DNA of 64,000 nt from Leptotrichia sp. oral taxon 221 (GCF_018128245.1 NZ_CP072378.1:558001-622000), one strand, 5' to 3'. Positions 27,091 through 36,757 are shown, counted from the first letter of the stretch. Numbers and translations: made by a program. Notes: generated by a model from the letters alone, not told the origin.

Positions 27091-27432
27091 ATGATAGAAA
27101 TAAAAATTCAAAGAAAAAATGATAAAATTGTTCATTTTGAAATTAGAGGACATGCTAATTCAAGTGAATATGGACAAGATATAGTTTGTGCGGCTATTTC
27201 TTCTGTTTCACAAATGACATTAAATGGTCTTCTTGAAGTATTAGAATTTAAAAATTTGAAGTATGAAGAAAAAGAAGGATACATAGTTTGTGATTTAGAA
27301 AATTCTGATTTGACAGAAGATGAACGTGAAAAAGCATTTATCTTAACAGAATCAATGTATAAATATATTGAAGAAGTAGCAAAAGCTTATAAAAAATATG
27401 TGAAATTAACAATTAAGGAGGTTAGAAAATGA
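27091..27432 (+). CDS. prp: Ribosomal-processing cysteine protease Prp
   Basis: A 113-residue protein with catalytic His21 in [10 protein letters not shown] and Cys33 in [10 protein letters not shown], the Prp family hallmark. Prp removes the N-terminal extension of L27 in Firmicutes and Fusobacteria and is essential in Staphylococcus. It lies between rplU and rpmA and overlaps rpmA by four bases (ATGA), so translation is coupled. Its own Shine-Dalgarno is weak, which may keep it scarce. Confidence 0.93.
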   Translation: MIEIKIQRKNDKIVHFEIRGHANSSEYGQDIVCAAISSVSQMTLNGLLEVLEFKNLKYEEKEGYIVCDLENSDLTEDEREKAFILTESMYKYIEEVAKAYKKYVKLTIKEVRK

Positions 27433-27722
27433 TATTAAAATTAAACTTACAGTTATTTGCCTCAAAAAAAGGACAAGGATCAACTAGAAATGGTAGGGAT
27501 TCAAATCCTAAATATTTAGGAGTAAAAAAATACGACGGTGAATTAGTAAAAGCTGGAAATATTATCGTAAGACAAAGAGGAACTAAATTCTATGCAGGAA
27601 CAAATGCTGGATTAGGAAAAGATTATACATTATTCGCTTTAACAGATGGATATGTAAAATTTGAAAATTTCGGAAAAGGTAAAAAAAGAATTAGTATTTA
27701 CCCTGAAAGAGCAGAAGCTTAA
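27429..27722 (+). CDS. rpmA: 50S ribosomal protein L27 with cleavable N-terminal extension
   Basis: A 97-residue L27. It begins [20 protein letters not shown]; the first ten residues match the MLKLNLQFF-type extension removed by Prp, with cleavage expected after Phe10 to expose ASKKG, whose N-terminus reaches the peptidyl transferase centre. The substrate and its protease are adjacent. AAGGAGG precedes the start inside prp. A terminator follows. Confidence 0.97.
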   Translation: MILKLNLQLFASKKGQGSTRNGRDSNPKYLGVKKYDGELVKAGNIIVRQRGTKFYAGTNAGLGKDYTLFALTDGYVKFENFGKGKKRISIYPERAEA

Positions 27723-27746
27723 TTAATTAAAATTAAATATTGAAAA

Positions 27747-27796
27747 TAAAAGAGATTATTTCAAAATTCAATCATTTTGAGATAGTCTCTTTATTT
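27747..27796 (+). terminator. Terminator of rplU-prp-rpmA
   Basis: AAAGAGATTATTTCAAAAT pairs with ATTTTGAGATAGTCTCTTT across a short loop, with TTATTT following. Confidence 0.85.
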
Positions 27797-27805
27797 AGGT
27801 TAGTA

Positions 27806-30514
27806 TTATTCTTTGGAAGTTTTTTTTAAGTCGATTTTATGTATAATTCCAGTACTTCCATCGAATTCTATGTAATCGCCAGTTTTTAGTAATTGAGTTG
27901 CATTTGAGACACCGACAATAGATGGAATTCCTAATTCTCGAGAAATAATGGCACTGTGAGAAAGAAGACTTCCAACTTCGACAATAAGTCCTTTTAACAA
28001 TGGAAAAACCATAACCCAGCTAGGATCAGTAGATTTTGTTACTACGATGTCATCTTTTTCTATTTTTTCATTTGCAGGATTTGCAATTACTTTGATAAAA
28101 CCTCTCACAATTCCTTTACTACAAGGCGTTCCTCTTAATAAATTTTTCTTTTCATCATGTTGTATAATTTCTGAAGATGTTAAATCTTGAAAAAAGAAAT
28201 TTTCTCCAATAAATCCTTTTGTTAAAAAACGATTCGGAAGAGGTGTTAATTGTTTGTAAATATCATAATTCTTTTTTCGTATTTCAATAATTTTTTTTAT
28301 ATTTGTGTCAATTATAGAAGCATTTATTAATCCGAAAATTTCATTTGTAGTCATATAAAAAATATCTCGCTCATTATTTATAATATTACTATTTTTTAGA
28401 TAAATTCCAATTTGTTTAAATATGTTTTTGGCAAGAGCAAAAACGATAGTTCGCTGAAATCTTAATTTTTCACGTATTTTAATAAATTTTTGTGCATAAA
28501 AAATTGATATTTTTAATAGAAATTTTTTGAAAATATTAATTTTGATATTTTTGTAAATATTTTTTTGTTCTGTTGAAATATCAGTTTCCTCCTTAGAATT
28601 TTCATTATTTTTTAGAGAAAGTGAATAAATCATTTCAAGTAAAAATATTGGATTTTCTTTTAAAGTCAATGATTCCAGCTTTAATTCATAAATCGCTCGG
28701 TTTCCAAATTTATCTAAATATTCGTTTAAAAGTTCATTAAATTTAGAATTTTTTGTGAAAATGTCTTTCTTTTCTGTAATAATATTTTTTACTTCTTCTT
28801 GTAAAGTTGTATCTTTTTTTAAGAGAAAACTCAATTTTTCAATATATTTTGCGGGTTCGACACTAATGATATCTTTTCCTTTTTGAGAAATAAGAATGTT
28901 ATGAATTTCATCAGCATTTGTTTTTATAAATTTATCTGTTAATTTTTTTGAAATTCCAAACCAAACCATTACTAGAAAATCATTTGATATAGAGACATTC
29001 CATTTTTTAAGAAGTTTATTTTCAAGTAAATCATAATAATTTTTCAATTCAGAAATATTCATTTTAGCAATTTTTTCTTCATTATTTTTAGTGTTTTCTT
29101 CAATCATTTGACAGAATTTTTTTGCACGATAATTTATAAAAAACATATTCAAAAATAGGAAAAATCCAGCTTTTATTTTTTTTGTAAAACTAAGAAATTT
29201 TTCAAACGAATTCATATTTTTGTAAGCATCAGTCAAATTTTCTTCAAAATTTATTCCCTTTAATTCGTCAGTTACTCCGAGCATTTGTTCCATGAAAGTA
29301 TTATTTTTCTTAGCATTTGGAACAAGAAGCAACATTTTGTACCAGTTAATAAGATTATTATAAATTCGCCCATTCAAGATACCAAGCATATTATCAAAAA
29401 CAGGGTTATAATAATTGATTATTTTTTTTGAAACACCAATAATTTCAGCAAACTGTTTGTAAACTTCTGTGTAAGCATTTTTTGCAAAGCTAAATGTTAG
29501 AGGTAAAGTGATTTCAGGGAAACTTTCGATAACGTTACCATTGTCCCAAATAATCGTATTGGAATCATTTAAAATTTGATTATTATTAGTTTTGAAAGTT
29601 GTAATTGGTCTAGATTGTAAGATATAAAGAGAATTATTTTCATAGGCCCATTCGATATCTTGAGGTAAAGAATATAATTTCTCAATGTTTATTATGTTTT
29701 CGGTAAGTTTTTTTAATTCATTTTCATTTAAAACTTCACTCGAATCATTTATTTCTTCAAGTTTAATTGTTTTTTTATCATAATCAAAATTTTGTTTTAC
29801 AGTTTTTTCTTTAATTTTTTTGCTTAAAATTTTAAAATTTTTATCTAAAACAAATAAATCTCCACTTTCAATACCGTCAACGAGAGAATTTCCCAATCCA
29901 AAAGTTGCAGAAATTACTATTTCATTTTTATTTTGATTAACAGGATTTGCACTAAAAGCTATTCCAGATTTTTTAGAATTCACCATTTTTTGGACAATAA
30001 TAGCAGGAACATTAATTTTATTATTAATTTTTTGCTCTTTTCGATATTTCATAATATGATCTGAAAATGAAGAAATCCATATTTTTTTAATATTTTGAAG
30101 AACTTCCTCTTTTTTGATATACAAAAATGTCTCAAACTGACCAGCAAATGAGAATGAATCGCTATCTTCTTCAATCGAAGACGAACGAACAGCATAATAT
30201 TCATCATTTTTCAAATAAGAATAAAGCTCTTTCAAAAATTCATTTTCAAAAGTATGGTCTTCAATAATATCTTTTATTTTTTGCAATAAGTTTTTGCTAT
30301 TATTGTTATTAATTACATCATTCCAATCGTAAATATTCAGAGATTTATTAATTTTAGAAAAAATTATTTTCTCAAAATATTCGTTGCTAATAACAAAAAA
30401 ATATGGAACATTAAATCCATTTTTCAACAAGTCATTTAGATTTTGAGCTTTTTTACCAATTTTGATATTTTCTTTATAACCATTATTTTCGGAAATATCG
30501 TAGATATATTTCAT
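27806..30514 (-). CDS. PEP-utilising dikinase-like protein (PpsA/rifampicin phosphotransferase type)
   Basis: A 902-residue protein with an N-terminal pyruvate-phosphate dikinase ATP-grasp domain (residues about 1-310; GKKAQNLNDLLKNGFNVPYFF, YYAVRSSSIEEDSDSFSFAGQ, QDIEWAYENNSLYILQSRPI), a long central region without a recognised fold (about 310-790), and a C-terminal phosphohistidine domain with His853 in GSLLSHSAIISRELGIPSIVG. It lacks the PEP-binding TIM barrel of PpsA/PPDK, matching the layout of rifampicin phosphotransferases and related enzymes that pass phosphate from ATP through His to a small molecule. The substrate is unknown. GGAGGTCAAT precedes ATG. Confidence 0.8.
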   Translation of the reverse strand: MKYIYDISENNGYKENIKIGKKAQNLNDLLKNGFNVPYFFVISNEYFEKIIFSKINKSLNIYDWNDVINNNNSKNLLQKIKDIIEDHTFENEFLKELYSYLKNDEYYAVRSSSIEEDSDSFSFAGQFETFLYIKKEEVLQNIKKIWISSFSDHIMKYRKEQKINNKINVPAIIVQKMVNSKKSGIAFSANPVNQNKNEIVISATFGLGNSLVDGIESGDLFVLDKNFKILSKKIKEKTVKQNFDYDKKTIKLEEINDSSEVLNENELKKLTENIINIEKLYSLPQDIEWAYENNSLYILQSRPITTFKTNNNQILNDSNTIIWDNGNVIESFPEITLPLTFSFAKNAYTEVYKQFAEIIGVSKKIINYYNPVFDNMLGILNGRIYNNLINWYKMLLLVPNAKKNNTFMEQMLGVTDELKGINFEENLTDAYKNMNSFEKFLSFTKKIKAGFFLFLNMFFINYRAKKFCQMIEENTKNNEEKIAKMNISELKNYYDLLENKLLKKWNVSISNDFLVMVWFGISKKLTDKFIKTNADEIHNILISQKGKDIISVEPAKYIEKLSFLLKKDTTLQEEVKNIITEKKDIFTKNSKFNELLNEYLDKFGNRAIYELKLESLTLKENPIFLLEMIYSLSLKNNENSKEETDISTEQKNIYKNIKINIFKKFLLKISIFYAQKFIKIREKLRFQRTIVFALAKNIFKQIGIYLKNSNIINNERDIFYMTTNEIFGLINASIIDTNIKKIIEIRKKNYDIYKQLTPLPNRFLTKGFIGENFFFQDLTSSEIIQHDEKKNLLRGTPCSKGIVRGFIKVIANPANEKIEKDDIVVTKSTDPSWVMVFPLLKGLIVEVGSLLSHSAIISRELGIPSIVGVSNATQLLKTGDYIEFDGSTGIIHKIDLKKTSKE

Positions 30515-30555
30515 ATTGACCTCCAGTTTCTACTTTTTTCTTCATAACTAAAAAT

Positions 30556-30590
30556 AAAAAAGGTTAATAATTGAAAATAACCTTTTTTAC
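30556..30590. terminator. Hairpin terminator between the ABC-F and dikinase-like genes
   Basis: AAAAAAGGTTA pairs with TAACCTTTTTT with an 11-base loop; A and T tracts on both sides. It most probably ends the ABC-F transcript (minus strand). Confidence 0.8.
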
Positions 30591-30632
30591 ATTTTTCCTA
30601 AATTTTTAGATTACCAAAATATTAAATAAAAT

Positions 30633-32255
30633 TTATTTACCATATAATTCTTCTAATCTATCTTGAACTTTTTCATCGTTTAAATAATCATCATATTCCA
30701 TTTCTTTTTCAAGAATTCCATTAGGTGTGATTTCAATAATTTTTGTTGCAACTGTTTGGATAAACTCGTGGTCGTGAGTAGTGAATAAAACAGTTCCGTC
30801 AAATCTTTCCAATGATTTATTTAATGAAGTAATTGATTCCAAATCCAAGTGATCTGTAGGATTATCAAGCATTAAAACGTTTGCACCAGATAACATCATT
30901 CTTGACAACATACATCTAACTTTTTCTCCTCCAGATAAAACTTTAGCTGATTTTTTAGCTTCTTCACCCGAGAAAAGCATTCTTCCTAAAAATCCTCTTA
31001 CATATTGTTCGTCTTGATCTTTAGAAAATTGTCTTAACCAATCAATTAATGATAAATCAACATCTTCAAAATATTCTGAATTATCTTTAGGGAAATAGCT
31101 TTGTGAAGTTGTAATTCCCCATTCGTAAGTTCCTGAATCAGGTTCCATTTCACCTGCTAAAATTTGGAATAAAGTAGTTTTAGCGATATCATTTCTTGAT
31201 AAAAGAACAACTTTATCTCCAGTATTTATTGTGAATGAAACATTTTCAAAGATTTTTTCTCCATCAATTGTTTTACTTAAATTTTCAACTTTCAATAAGT
31301 TATTTCCAGCTTCTCTGTCTGGTTTGAATTCAATATAAGGATATTTTCTGTTAGAAACTTGCATATCCTCGAATTGTAATTTTTCCAATTGTTTTTTACG
31401 GCTTGTTGCTTGTTTAGATTTTGAAGCATTTGCAGAGAATCTTGCGATGAAATCTTGTAATTCTTTTTTCTTTTGCTCCATTTTTTTATTTTGGTTTCTA
31501 ATTAATTCTTGCATTAATTGGTTTGATTCGTACCAGAAATCATAGTTTCCAACGAACATTTTAATTTTTCCATAGTCGATATCAGCAATGTGAGTACAAA
31601 CTTTATTTAAAAAGTGTCTGTCATGCGAAACAACTAAAACAGTTGTGTTTTCCAAATCCATTAAGAAATCTTCCAACCATTTTACAGCGTGTAAATCAAG
31701 TCCATTTGTAGGCTCATCTAATAATAAAATATCAGGATTACCAAAAATAGCTTGTGCCAATAAAACTTTTACTTTTTCAGGTTCCGTTAATTCTTTCATT
31801 AATTTGTGATGTAAATCAGGACCAATTCCTAATCCAATTAAGAATTTTTCTGCATTTGTTTCAGCGTCCCAACCGTCTAATTCAGCGAATTCCCCTTCTA
31901 ATTCAGACGCTAATATTCCGTCTTCTTCAGTAAATTCTTCTTTAGAGTAAAGTTTCTCTTTTTGTTTCATAATATCGTATAATTTTGCATGTCCCATCAT
32001 TACAACGTTTAAAACTTCCTCATCTTCGTAAGCAAAGTGATCTTGTTTTAAGAATGATAATCTTTTACCTTTGTCAATAATAACTTCTCCAGAAGTTGAA
32101 TCCATTTCTCCAGTTAGGATTTTTAAAAATGTAGATTTTCCAGCTCCATTAGGACCGATTATACCGTAACAGTTTCCTGGTGTGAATTTTATGTCAACTT
32201 CATCGAAAAGTTTTCTTCCACCAAACTGAACTGATAAGTTACTAGTTGATATCAA
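30633..32255 (-). CDS. ABC-F family ATPase (YkpA/YbiT subfamily)
   Basis: A 540-residue soluble protein with two ABC domains and an ABC-F linker (about residues 240-310). The first P-loop is IIGPNGAGKSTFLKILTG with LLDEPTNGLD; the second has SRNDIAKTTLFQIL, LSGGEKVR and LDNPTDHLD. Replacement of LSGGE by LTEPE in the first domain and the odd second P-loop are, from memory, usual in YkpA. The second Walker B Glu is Asn. ABC-F proteins act on the ribosome E site; some protect against antibiotics. The start codon is TTG with AAGGAGG eight bases upstream. Confidence 0.92.
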   Translation of the reverse strand: MISTSNLSVQFGGRKLFDEVDIKFTPGNCYGIIGPNGAGKSTFLKILTGEMDSTSGEVIIDKGKRLSFLKQDHFAYEDEEVLNVVMMGHAKLYDIMKQKEKLYSKEEFTEEDGILASELEGEFAELDGWDAETNAEKFLIGLGIGPDLHHKLMKELTEPEKVKVLLAQAIFGNPDILLLDEPTNGLDLHAVKWLEDFLMDLENTTVLVVSHDRHFLNKVCTHIADIDYGKIKMFVGNYDFWYESNQLMQELIRNQNKKMEQKKKELQDFIARFSANASKSKQATSRKKQLEKLQFEDMQVSNRKYPYIEFKPDREAGNNLLKVENLSKTIDGEKIFENVSFTINTGDKVVLLSRNDIAKTTLFQILAGEMEPDSGTYEWGITTSQSYFPKDNSEYFEDVDLSLIDWLRQFSKDQDEQYVRGFLGRMLFSGEEAKKSAKVLSGGEKVRCMLSRMMLSGANVLMLDNPTDHLDLESITSLNKSLERFDGTVLFTTHDHEFIQTVATKIIEITPNGILEKEMEYDDYLNDEKVQDRLEELYGK

Positions 32256-32391
32256 TTAAATTCCTCCTTAAATTTTATACTTTAATTTATATTACCTATA
32301 TTATATCAAAAAAAGTCGATTAAATAAACAAAAATTATAAATAAATATATAAATATTATAGATAATGCTAGAATATAATTTTTTTTTTTGG

Positions 32392-32397
32392 TATAAT
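32392..32397 (+). promoter_or_regulatory. -10 box of the SseB-like gene
   Basis: TATAAT about 50 bases before the start, after a run of T; the -35 (TAGAAT) is weak. Confidence 0.4.
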
Positions 32398-32449
32398 TAG
32401 ATGGGTTGGGAGACAGGAATTTTAGAAAAATTGGAGAAAACATAAAAAT

Positions 32450-33244
32450 ATGGAAAAAACAATAGAAAATGTTAGATTAAAAAAATTATTAAAACAACAA
32501 AATAGTGAAATTGAAAATGATGAGTTACAAAATGATATTTTAGAAGAAATAGTTTTTAACTCACAATTTTTATGTTACATTCATTATAAAAAAGAATCCT
32601 TGAAAAAAAATCATTTTGAAAATAAGAAAATCGAGAAAAAAATAAGTTTAACTTTTCAAACAGTTAATTCAGGTGACGGAAAGGTTTATTATCCAGCTTT
32701 TACAGATTTGGAAGAATTGAAAAAAGGTTTGAGAAATGATAGTAAAGATGTTACGCTAATGATTATGAATTTTGATGATTATGCTTCTTTGGTTAGAAAA
32801 AACATGGAACGAATGGCAGGAGTTGTCATAAATCCGTTTGGTGATTTGTTTGTGATGTCTAGTAAATGGATAGAAATGTTGAAACAGCATAAAGATAAAA
32901 TAAAGGATGCGAGGGAATCGGCTAAAAAAGAGATAGAATACACCGATTCGATAGATGTGTCAAAGAAAATAAAAATTGAATTGCGAAAAGTATTGAAGAA
33001 ATTTCCAAATATTCAAAAAGCATGGTTGTTAAATCTTAATTTTAGAGATATTAAACGGAATGTTATTGTTATTCAAAATGAAATTGATTATGAAGAAAGT
33101 TTACAAAAATTGAGTGAGAAAATAATGGAAAATCTACCCAATCAGTCAATGATTATAGAAAATTATGAGACTTTGAAGGAAAATGAGCTTTTAGAAGAAA
33201 ATTTGCCATTTTACAAAAAAAGAAAATTTCTTATAAATTTATAG
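32450..33244 (+). CDS. SseB-family protein
   Basis: A 264-residue protein. Residues about 75-145 (YYPAFTDLEELKKGLR, LMIMNFDDYASLV, AGVVINPFGDLFVMS) match the SseB N-terminal domain, and the region from about 165 (VLKKFPNIQKAWLLNLNF) its C-terminal domain. An extra Lys/Glu-rich segment precedes them. SseB is linked in E. coli to enhanced serine sensitivity but has no defined biochemical role. The Shine-Dalgarno (GGAG 32433) is about 13 bases from the ATG, so expression may be low. Confidence 0.7.
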   Translation: MEKTIENVRLKKLLKQQNSEIENDELQNDILEEIVFNSQFLCYIHYKKESLKKNHFENKKIEKKISLTFQTVNSGDGKVYYPAFTDLEELKKGLRNDSKDVTLMIMNFDDYASLVRKNMERMAGVVINPFGDLFVMSSKWIEMLKQHKDKIKDARESAKKEIEYTDSIDVSKKIKIELRKVLKKFPNIQKAWLLNLNFRDIKRNVIVIQNEIDYEESLQKLSEKIMENLPNQSMIIENYETLKENELLEENLPFYKKRKFLINL

Positions 33245-33295
33245 AATTTTATTCTATAGTTTGATAAAAATAAAAAAATAAAAATAGGAGGAACA

Positions 33296-33808
33296 ATGGA
33301 TAATAGTTTTAAATTTTTAAAAGGTGCGAAAATGATACATCCAACAACAGGGATAACATTGGAATATTTAGATAAATCAAATGCAGTTTGTTTTGTTTTG
33401 TTTAATGAAACAAGAGAGAAAGTTATTTTGGTAAAACAGTTTAGACCTGGATCAAATAGTGAAATGTTGGAGATAATAGCAGGATTGATTGATAAAGGAG
33501 AGGATCCGTTGACTGCGGCATTTAGAGAATTGAGAGAGGAAACAGGTTATGAGAAAGAAGATGTGACAGATTTTGAAGAATTGCCACATGGTTTGTATGT
33601 GTCACCTGGTTATACGACTGAAAATCTTTACTTTTTCAGTGCTAGATTGAAATCTGATGATATTACGCCAAAAGAATTGAGATTGGATCATGGAGAAGAT
33701 TTAGTCGTGGAATGGATAGATGTGAAGGATATTTTGGAAAAATCAAATGATATGAAAACAATTTTGGGTGTAACATATTTTTCAAAAAATAGTAAATTTG
33801 TAAAATAG
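33296..33808 (+). CDS. nudF: Nudix hydrolase, ADP-ribose pyrophosphatase type
   Basis: A 170-residue Nudix protein. The Nudix box GLIDKGEDPLTAAFRELREE is complete, followed by TGY. YVSPGYTTENLYFF downstream is typical of ADP-ribose pyrophosphatases (NudF/YqkG), which cleave ADP-ribose to AMP and ribose 5-phosphate. Substrate is by similarity. AGGAGGAAC ribosome site; it lies 51 bases after the SseB-like gene. Confidence 0.87.
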   Translation: MDNSFKFLKGAKMIHPTTGITLEYLDKSNAVCFVLFNETREKVILVKQFRPGSNSEMLEIIAGLIDKGEDPLTAAFRELREETGYEKEDVTDFEELPHGLYVSPGYTTENLYFFSARLKSDDITPKELRLDHGEDLVVEWIDVKDILEKSNDMKTILGVTYFSKNSKFVK

Positions 33809-33933
33809 TTTTTGTGGTGTTTGCAATAAAAGTGTATGGTTCAGAGTGTGTAAATTTATTTGGATTAAAATAAATTAGGAATAAAAAATTATACTGAAAA
33901 AAATAATAGAATAAAAAAGGAAGGAGGAAATTA

Positions 33934-35397
33934 GTGAAGGATAAAAATTTAGAAGAATTAAAAGAAGAGTTTAAAAATAAAGACGTTGAAGAGTTAAAAA
34001 ATGAAATAAGAAACAGAATGTCTGAATCGGAAGAGATTGAAGAGGAGGAAGATGAAGAAATTTCGCCTGAGGAGATGGCTGAGGAAATTCAGAAGATTGA
34101 ATCGGAAGAAGAGTTAGAAGAATACTTGGAAGATAATCACTTTGTAGATGTCGCAGAAAGTTTTGAAGAATTAGATGATGAAGAGCTTTTGCGTGTATTT
34201 GAATTGATGACAGATGAGCAAAAGGCGAATGTGATTGAACAGGCTGATGACGATCTTCAAGAAAGAATATTTGAGCTTATTCCTGATGAAGAGGCAATTG
34301 ATATTTTGGCGTTTATGTCACCAGATGATATTGTTGATGTTTTAGGATTTATTGATATTCGGAAAAGTAAATCTATTTTGACAAAGATGAAAAGATCTCA
34401 AGCTAATAAAATTAGAGAATTATTAGGTTATGAAGAAGATACAGCTGGTGGGATCATGACGACTCAGTATATCGCATTCAAGGAAAACTTGGAAATAAAA
34501 GAAGTTATGAAAAAAATAAAAATGATCGCGCCGAGGACAGAGGTAATTGAAACGATTTTTGTAACGAATAGTAAAAAAGAATTGGTTGGAGAAGCTGATT
34601 TGAGGGATATTTTAATTTCATCAGATGAAACAAAATTATCGGAAATAATGGACGAAAATCCGAAATATGTTTATGTAGAAGAGGATCAGGAAGATGTAGC
34701 TAGACTAGTTTCAAAGTATGATTTAAAGGTAGTTCCAGTAATTAATCACAAAAAAATGATATTGGGAATTATTACGATTGATGATATTATTGATGTAATT
34801 CAAGAGGAAAATACAGAAGATATCTTGAAATTAGGAGGGGTTTCTGAAGAAGAGGATATTTATTCAGATTTCTGGTTTTCTGTTAAACAGAGATTGCCAT
34901 GGCTAGCAATAAATTTAGGAACTGCATTTTTAGCGTCATTCGTTATTGGAATATTTTCTGGAACAGTTGAAAAAGTGGTCATACTATCTTCAGTAATGAC
35001 AATAATCAGTGGAATGGGTGGAAATGCCGGGACACAAGCCTTATCTGTAACAATTCGTGCGTTAGCATTAGGAGAGGTTGACTTAAAGGACACTCTAGGA
35101 ATAATTTGGAAAACAGTTTTAGTTGGAACGATAAATGGAGCACTTTTAGGATTGCTATGTGGAGGAATCTTATGGGCAATTTATGGAAATTTTTACATGG
35201 GATTAATCGTATTTTTAGCAATGATTGGAAATTTAGTAATCGCATGTATGATTGGATTTTTAATTCCAATAACATTAAAAGCAATGAAAATTGATCCTGC
35301 AATGGCATCAGCCGTTGTTTTAACAACAGCAACAGACTGTTTTGGATTTTTAATATTTTTAAGTTTAGCAACAGTATTTTTAAATAAATTAGTTTAA
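33934..35397 (+). CDS. mgtE: Magnesium transporter MgtE
   Basis: A 487-residue MgtE channel: acidic N-domain with superhelical repeats (residues about 50-170), CBS pair (EDTAGGIMTTQYIAFKEN, then LGIITIDDIIDVIQEE), plug helix, and five membrane helices (SSVMTIISGMGGNAGTQALS and ASAVVLTTATDCFGFLIF are pore and family signatures). The CBS domains close the channel when cytosolic Mg2+ is high. GTG start, GGAGG seven bases before. A 45-residue acidic extension precedes the usual start. No M-box riboswitch fits in the 125-base gap upstream. Confidence 0.95.
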   Translation: MKDKNLEELKEEFKNKDVEELKNEIRNRMSESEEIEEEEDEEISPEEMAEEIQKIESEEELEEYLEDNHFVDVAESFEELDDEELLRVFELMTDEQKANVIEQADDDLQERIFELIPDEEAIDILAFMSPDDIVDVLGFIDIRKSKSILTKMKRSQANKIRELLGYEEDTAGGIMTTQYIAFKENLEIKEVMKKIKMIAPRTEVIETIFVTNSKKELVGEADLRDILISSDETKLSEIMDENPKYVYVEEDQEDVARLVSKYDLKVVPVINHKKMILGIITIDDIIDVIQEENTEDILKLGGVSEEEDIYSDFWFSVKQRLPWLAINLGTAFLASFVIGIFSGTVEKVVILSSVMTIISGMGGNAGTQALSVTIRALALGEVDLKDTLGIIWKTVLVGTINGALLGLLCGGILWAIYGNFYMGLIVFLAMIGNLVIACMIGFLIPITLKAMKIDPAMASAVVLTTATDCFGFLIFLSLATVFLNKLV

Positions 35398-35431
35398 AAT
35401 TTTAAAGAAAAGTCTTCAGAAAGGAGAATAG

Positions 35432-35866
35432 ATGATAGTAGTAGGAGTAATTTTATGGGTGTTATTAATCTTTTTCTGGGCAAAAAAGTTTTTGAAACAT
35501 TTGGCTTATAAAGTTGAGAAGTTAGAAGAATTAGACGGAGAATTTATTTATACAAGTTTGAAAGTATTGAGAAAAAAATCAGAATATTTTCATATAAATG
35601 AAGTGGAAATGGCATATATTTCAAAAATGGTTATGACACAGAATTTTTTTAAGAGTCTATCTATGAGTATTTTATTGAAAGATAGTTATACGATAAAATT
35701 GCAAAAAAAGAAAGATTGTATACTATTTTTGAAGAGTTGTAAGGAAAATGAACCAGAATTATTCAATAAAATTTTGGGAGCAGTTCCAATAGGAATAAAA
35801 ATGATTGGAATAGATATTCCTGAAATGATTGAAAAAGAAATAGAAGATTATAAAAATAATAAATAA
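35432..35866 (+). CDS. Single-pass membrane protein of unknown function
   Basis: A 144-residue protein with one N-terminal membrane helix (MIVVGVILWVLLIFFWAKKFL) and a basic, mainly helical cytosolic part with no recognised motif. It lies between mgtE (34 bases upstream) and the YgjP-like metallopeptidase (9 bases downstream), so it probably belongs to the same transcript. AGAAAGGAG gives a confident start. Confidence 0.6.
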   Translation: MIVVGVILWVLLIFFWAKKFLKHLAYKVEKLEELDGEFIYTSLKVLRKKSEYFHINEVEMAYISKMVMTQNFFKSLSMSILLKDSYTIKLQKKKDCILFLKSCKENEPELFNKILGAVPIGIKMIGIDIPEMIEKEIEDYKNNK

Positions 35867-35875
35867 AGGGGAAAT

Positions 35876-36568
35876 ATGAAGGTTGAAAAAATCTTGGGTT
35901 ATGAAGTTCATAGGAAAAAGGTTAAAAACATTAATTTGCGAATAAGACCGAATATGGAAATTTATATTTCGGCACCGATGAATTTACATAGTGATTACAT
36001 CGAAAATTTTATTCGCTCAAAAGAAAAATGGATAAAACAAGTTTTGAAAAAAATAGAGGAAGCAAAACAAAACCAGTTACCATCTCAGTATTTATCAGGT
36101 GAAAAGCACAAATATCTAGGAAAGGAATACGAGCTAGAAGTTAAGCAAGGCAACAGTAATAGAGTTAGCCTAAAAGAGGGGAAAATCATTTTAACTGTAA
36201 TTTCGAATATTTTTGAAAATTCAGATGAAAAGAAAAAAGTTATGGAAAAATGGTATTTTGAAAATGCACAAAAAGTTTTTGTAAATGCAATACAAAAATG
36301 GTTGGAAATACTTGATGAATCGATAGAAAAGTTGTCAATAAAGCCGATGAAATCTAGATGGGGATCATGTAATTATGTTAAGAGATATATAAATTTGAAT
36401 ACAGAACTTATAAAAAGAACACAATTTGAAATAGAATATGTAGTTTTGCACGAGTTGACTCACTTGAAATATCCGAATCATGGGAAAGGATTTTATCGAT
36501 ATATTGAAAATTATATGCCGAATTATAAAATGGCAGAGAAGATGCTGAACGCAAAACATTATTATTAG
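35876..36568 (+). CDS. YgjP-like (DUF45) zinc metallopeptidase
   Basis: A 230-residue protein of the YgjP/SprT-like group. PMKSRWGSCNYVKRYINLN and the zinc motif HELTHLKYPNHGKGFYR (HExxH plus downstream His) are characteristic. It has no signal peptide, so it is cytosolic. Physiological substrates are not established. Start ATG 35876 follows AAAGGGGAAAT. Confidence 0.88.
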   Translation: MKVEKILGYEVHRKKVKNINLRIRPNMEIYISAPMNLHSDYIENFIRSKEKWIKQVLKKIEEAKQNQLPSQYLSGEKHKYLGKEYELEVKQGNSNRVSLKEGKIILTVISNIFENSDEKKKVMEKWYFENAQKVFVNAIQKWLEILDESIEKLSIKPMKSRWGSCNYVKRYINLNTELIKRTQFEIEYVVLHELTHLKYPNHGKGFYRYIENYMPNYKMAEKMLNAKHYY

Positions 36569-36577
36569 AAATAAAAA

Positions 36578-36611
36578 TGATCGTTGTTATAAATGACGAT
36601 TATTTTTTATT
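36578..36611 (+). terminator. Weak terminator after the metallopeptidase
   Basis: ATCGT pairs with ACGAT around GTTATAAATG with extra AAT/ATT pairs, followed by TTTTTTATTT. Confidence 0.5.
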
Positions 36612-36757
36612 TATAAGGAAATTAAATTCATATTTTTTAAACTATTTACTGATATATTTGATAATTTGAGAGTATCTAAAATTTTGTGTAAATTAATAGA
36701 TAAATCTAGTAAATTCAGTACTTTTTTATTCTATTTACACATAAGAAAATTACACAC

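Noticed and set aside
30900-32150. ABC-F domains look degenerate (LTEPE, odd second P-loop)
   Set aside because: I recall the same changes as common features of YkpA-type ABC-F proteins, so only the second Walker B Asn was kept as a note.
33809-33933. Search for an M-box magnesium riboswitch before mgtE
   Set aside because: The gap is 125 bases and shows no M-box-like long helices; nothing supports it.
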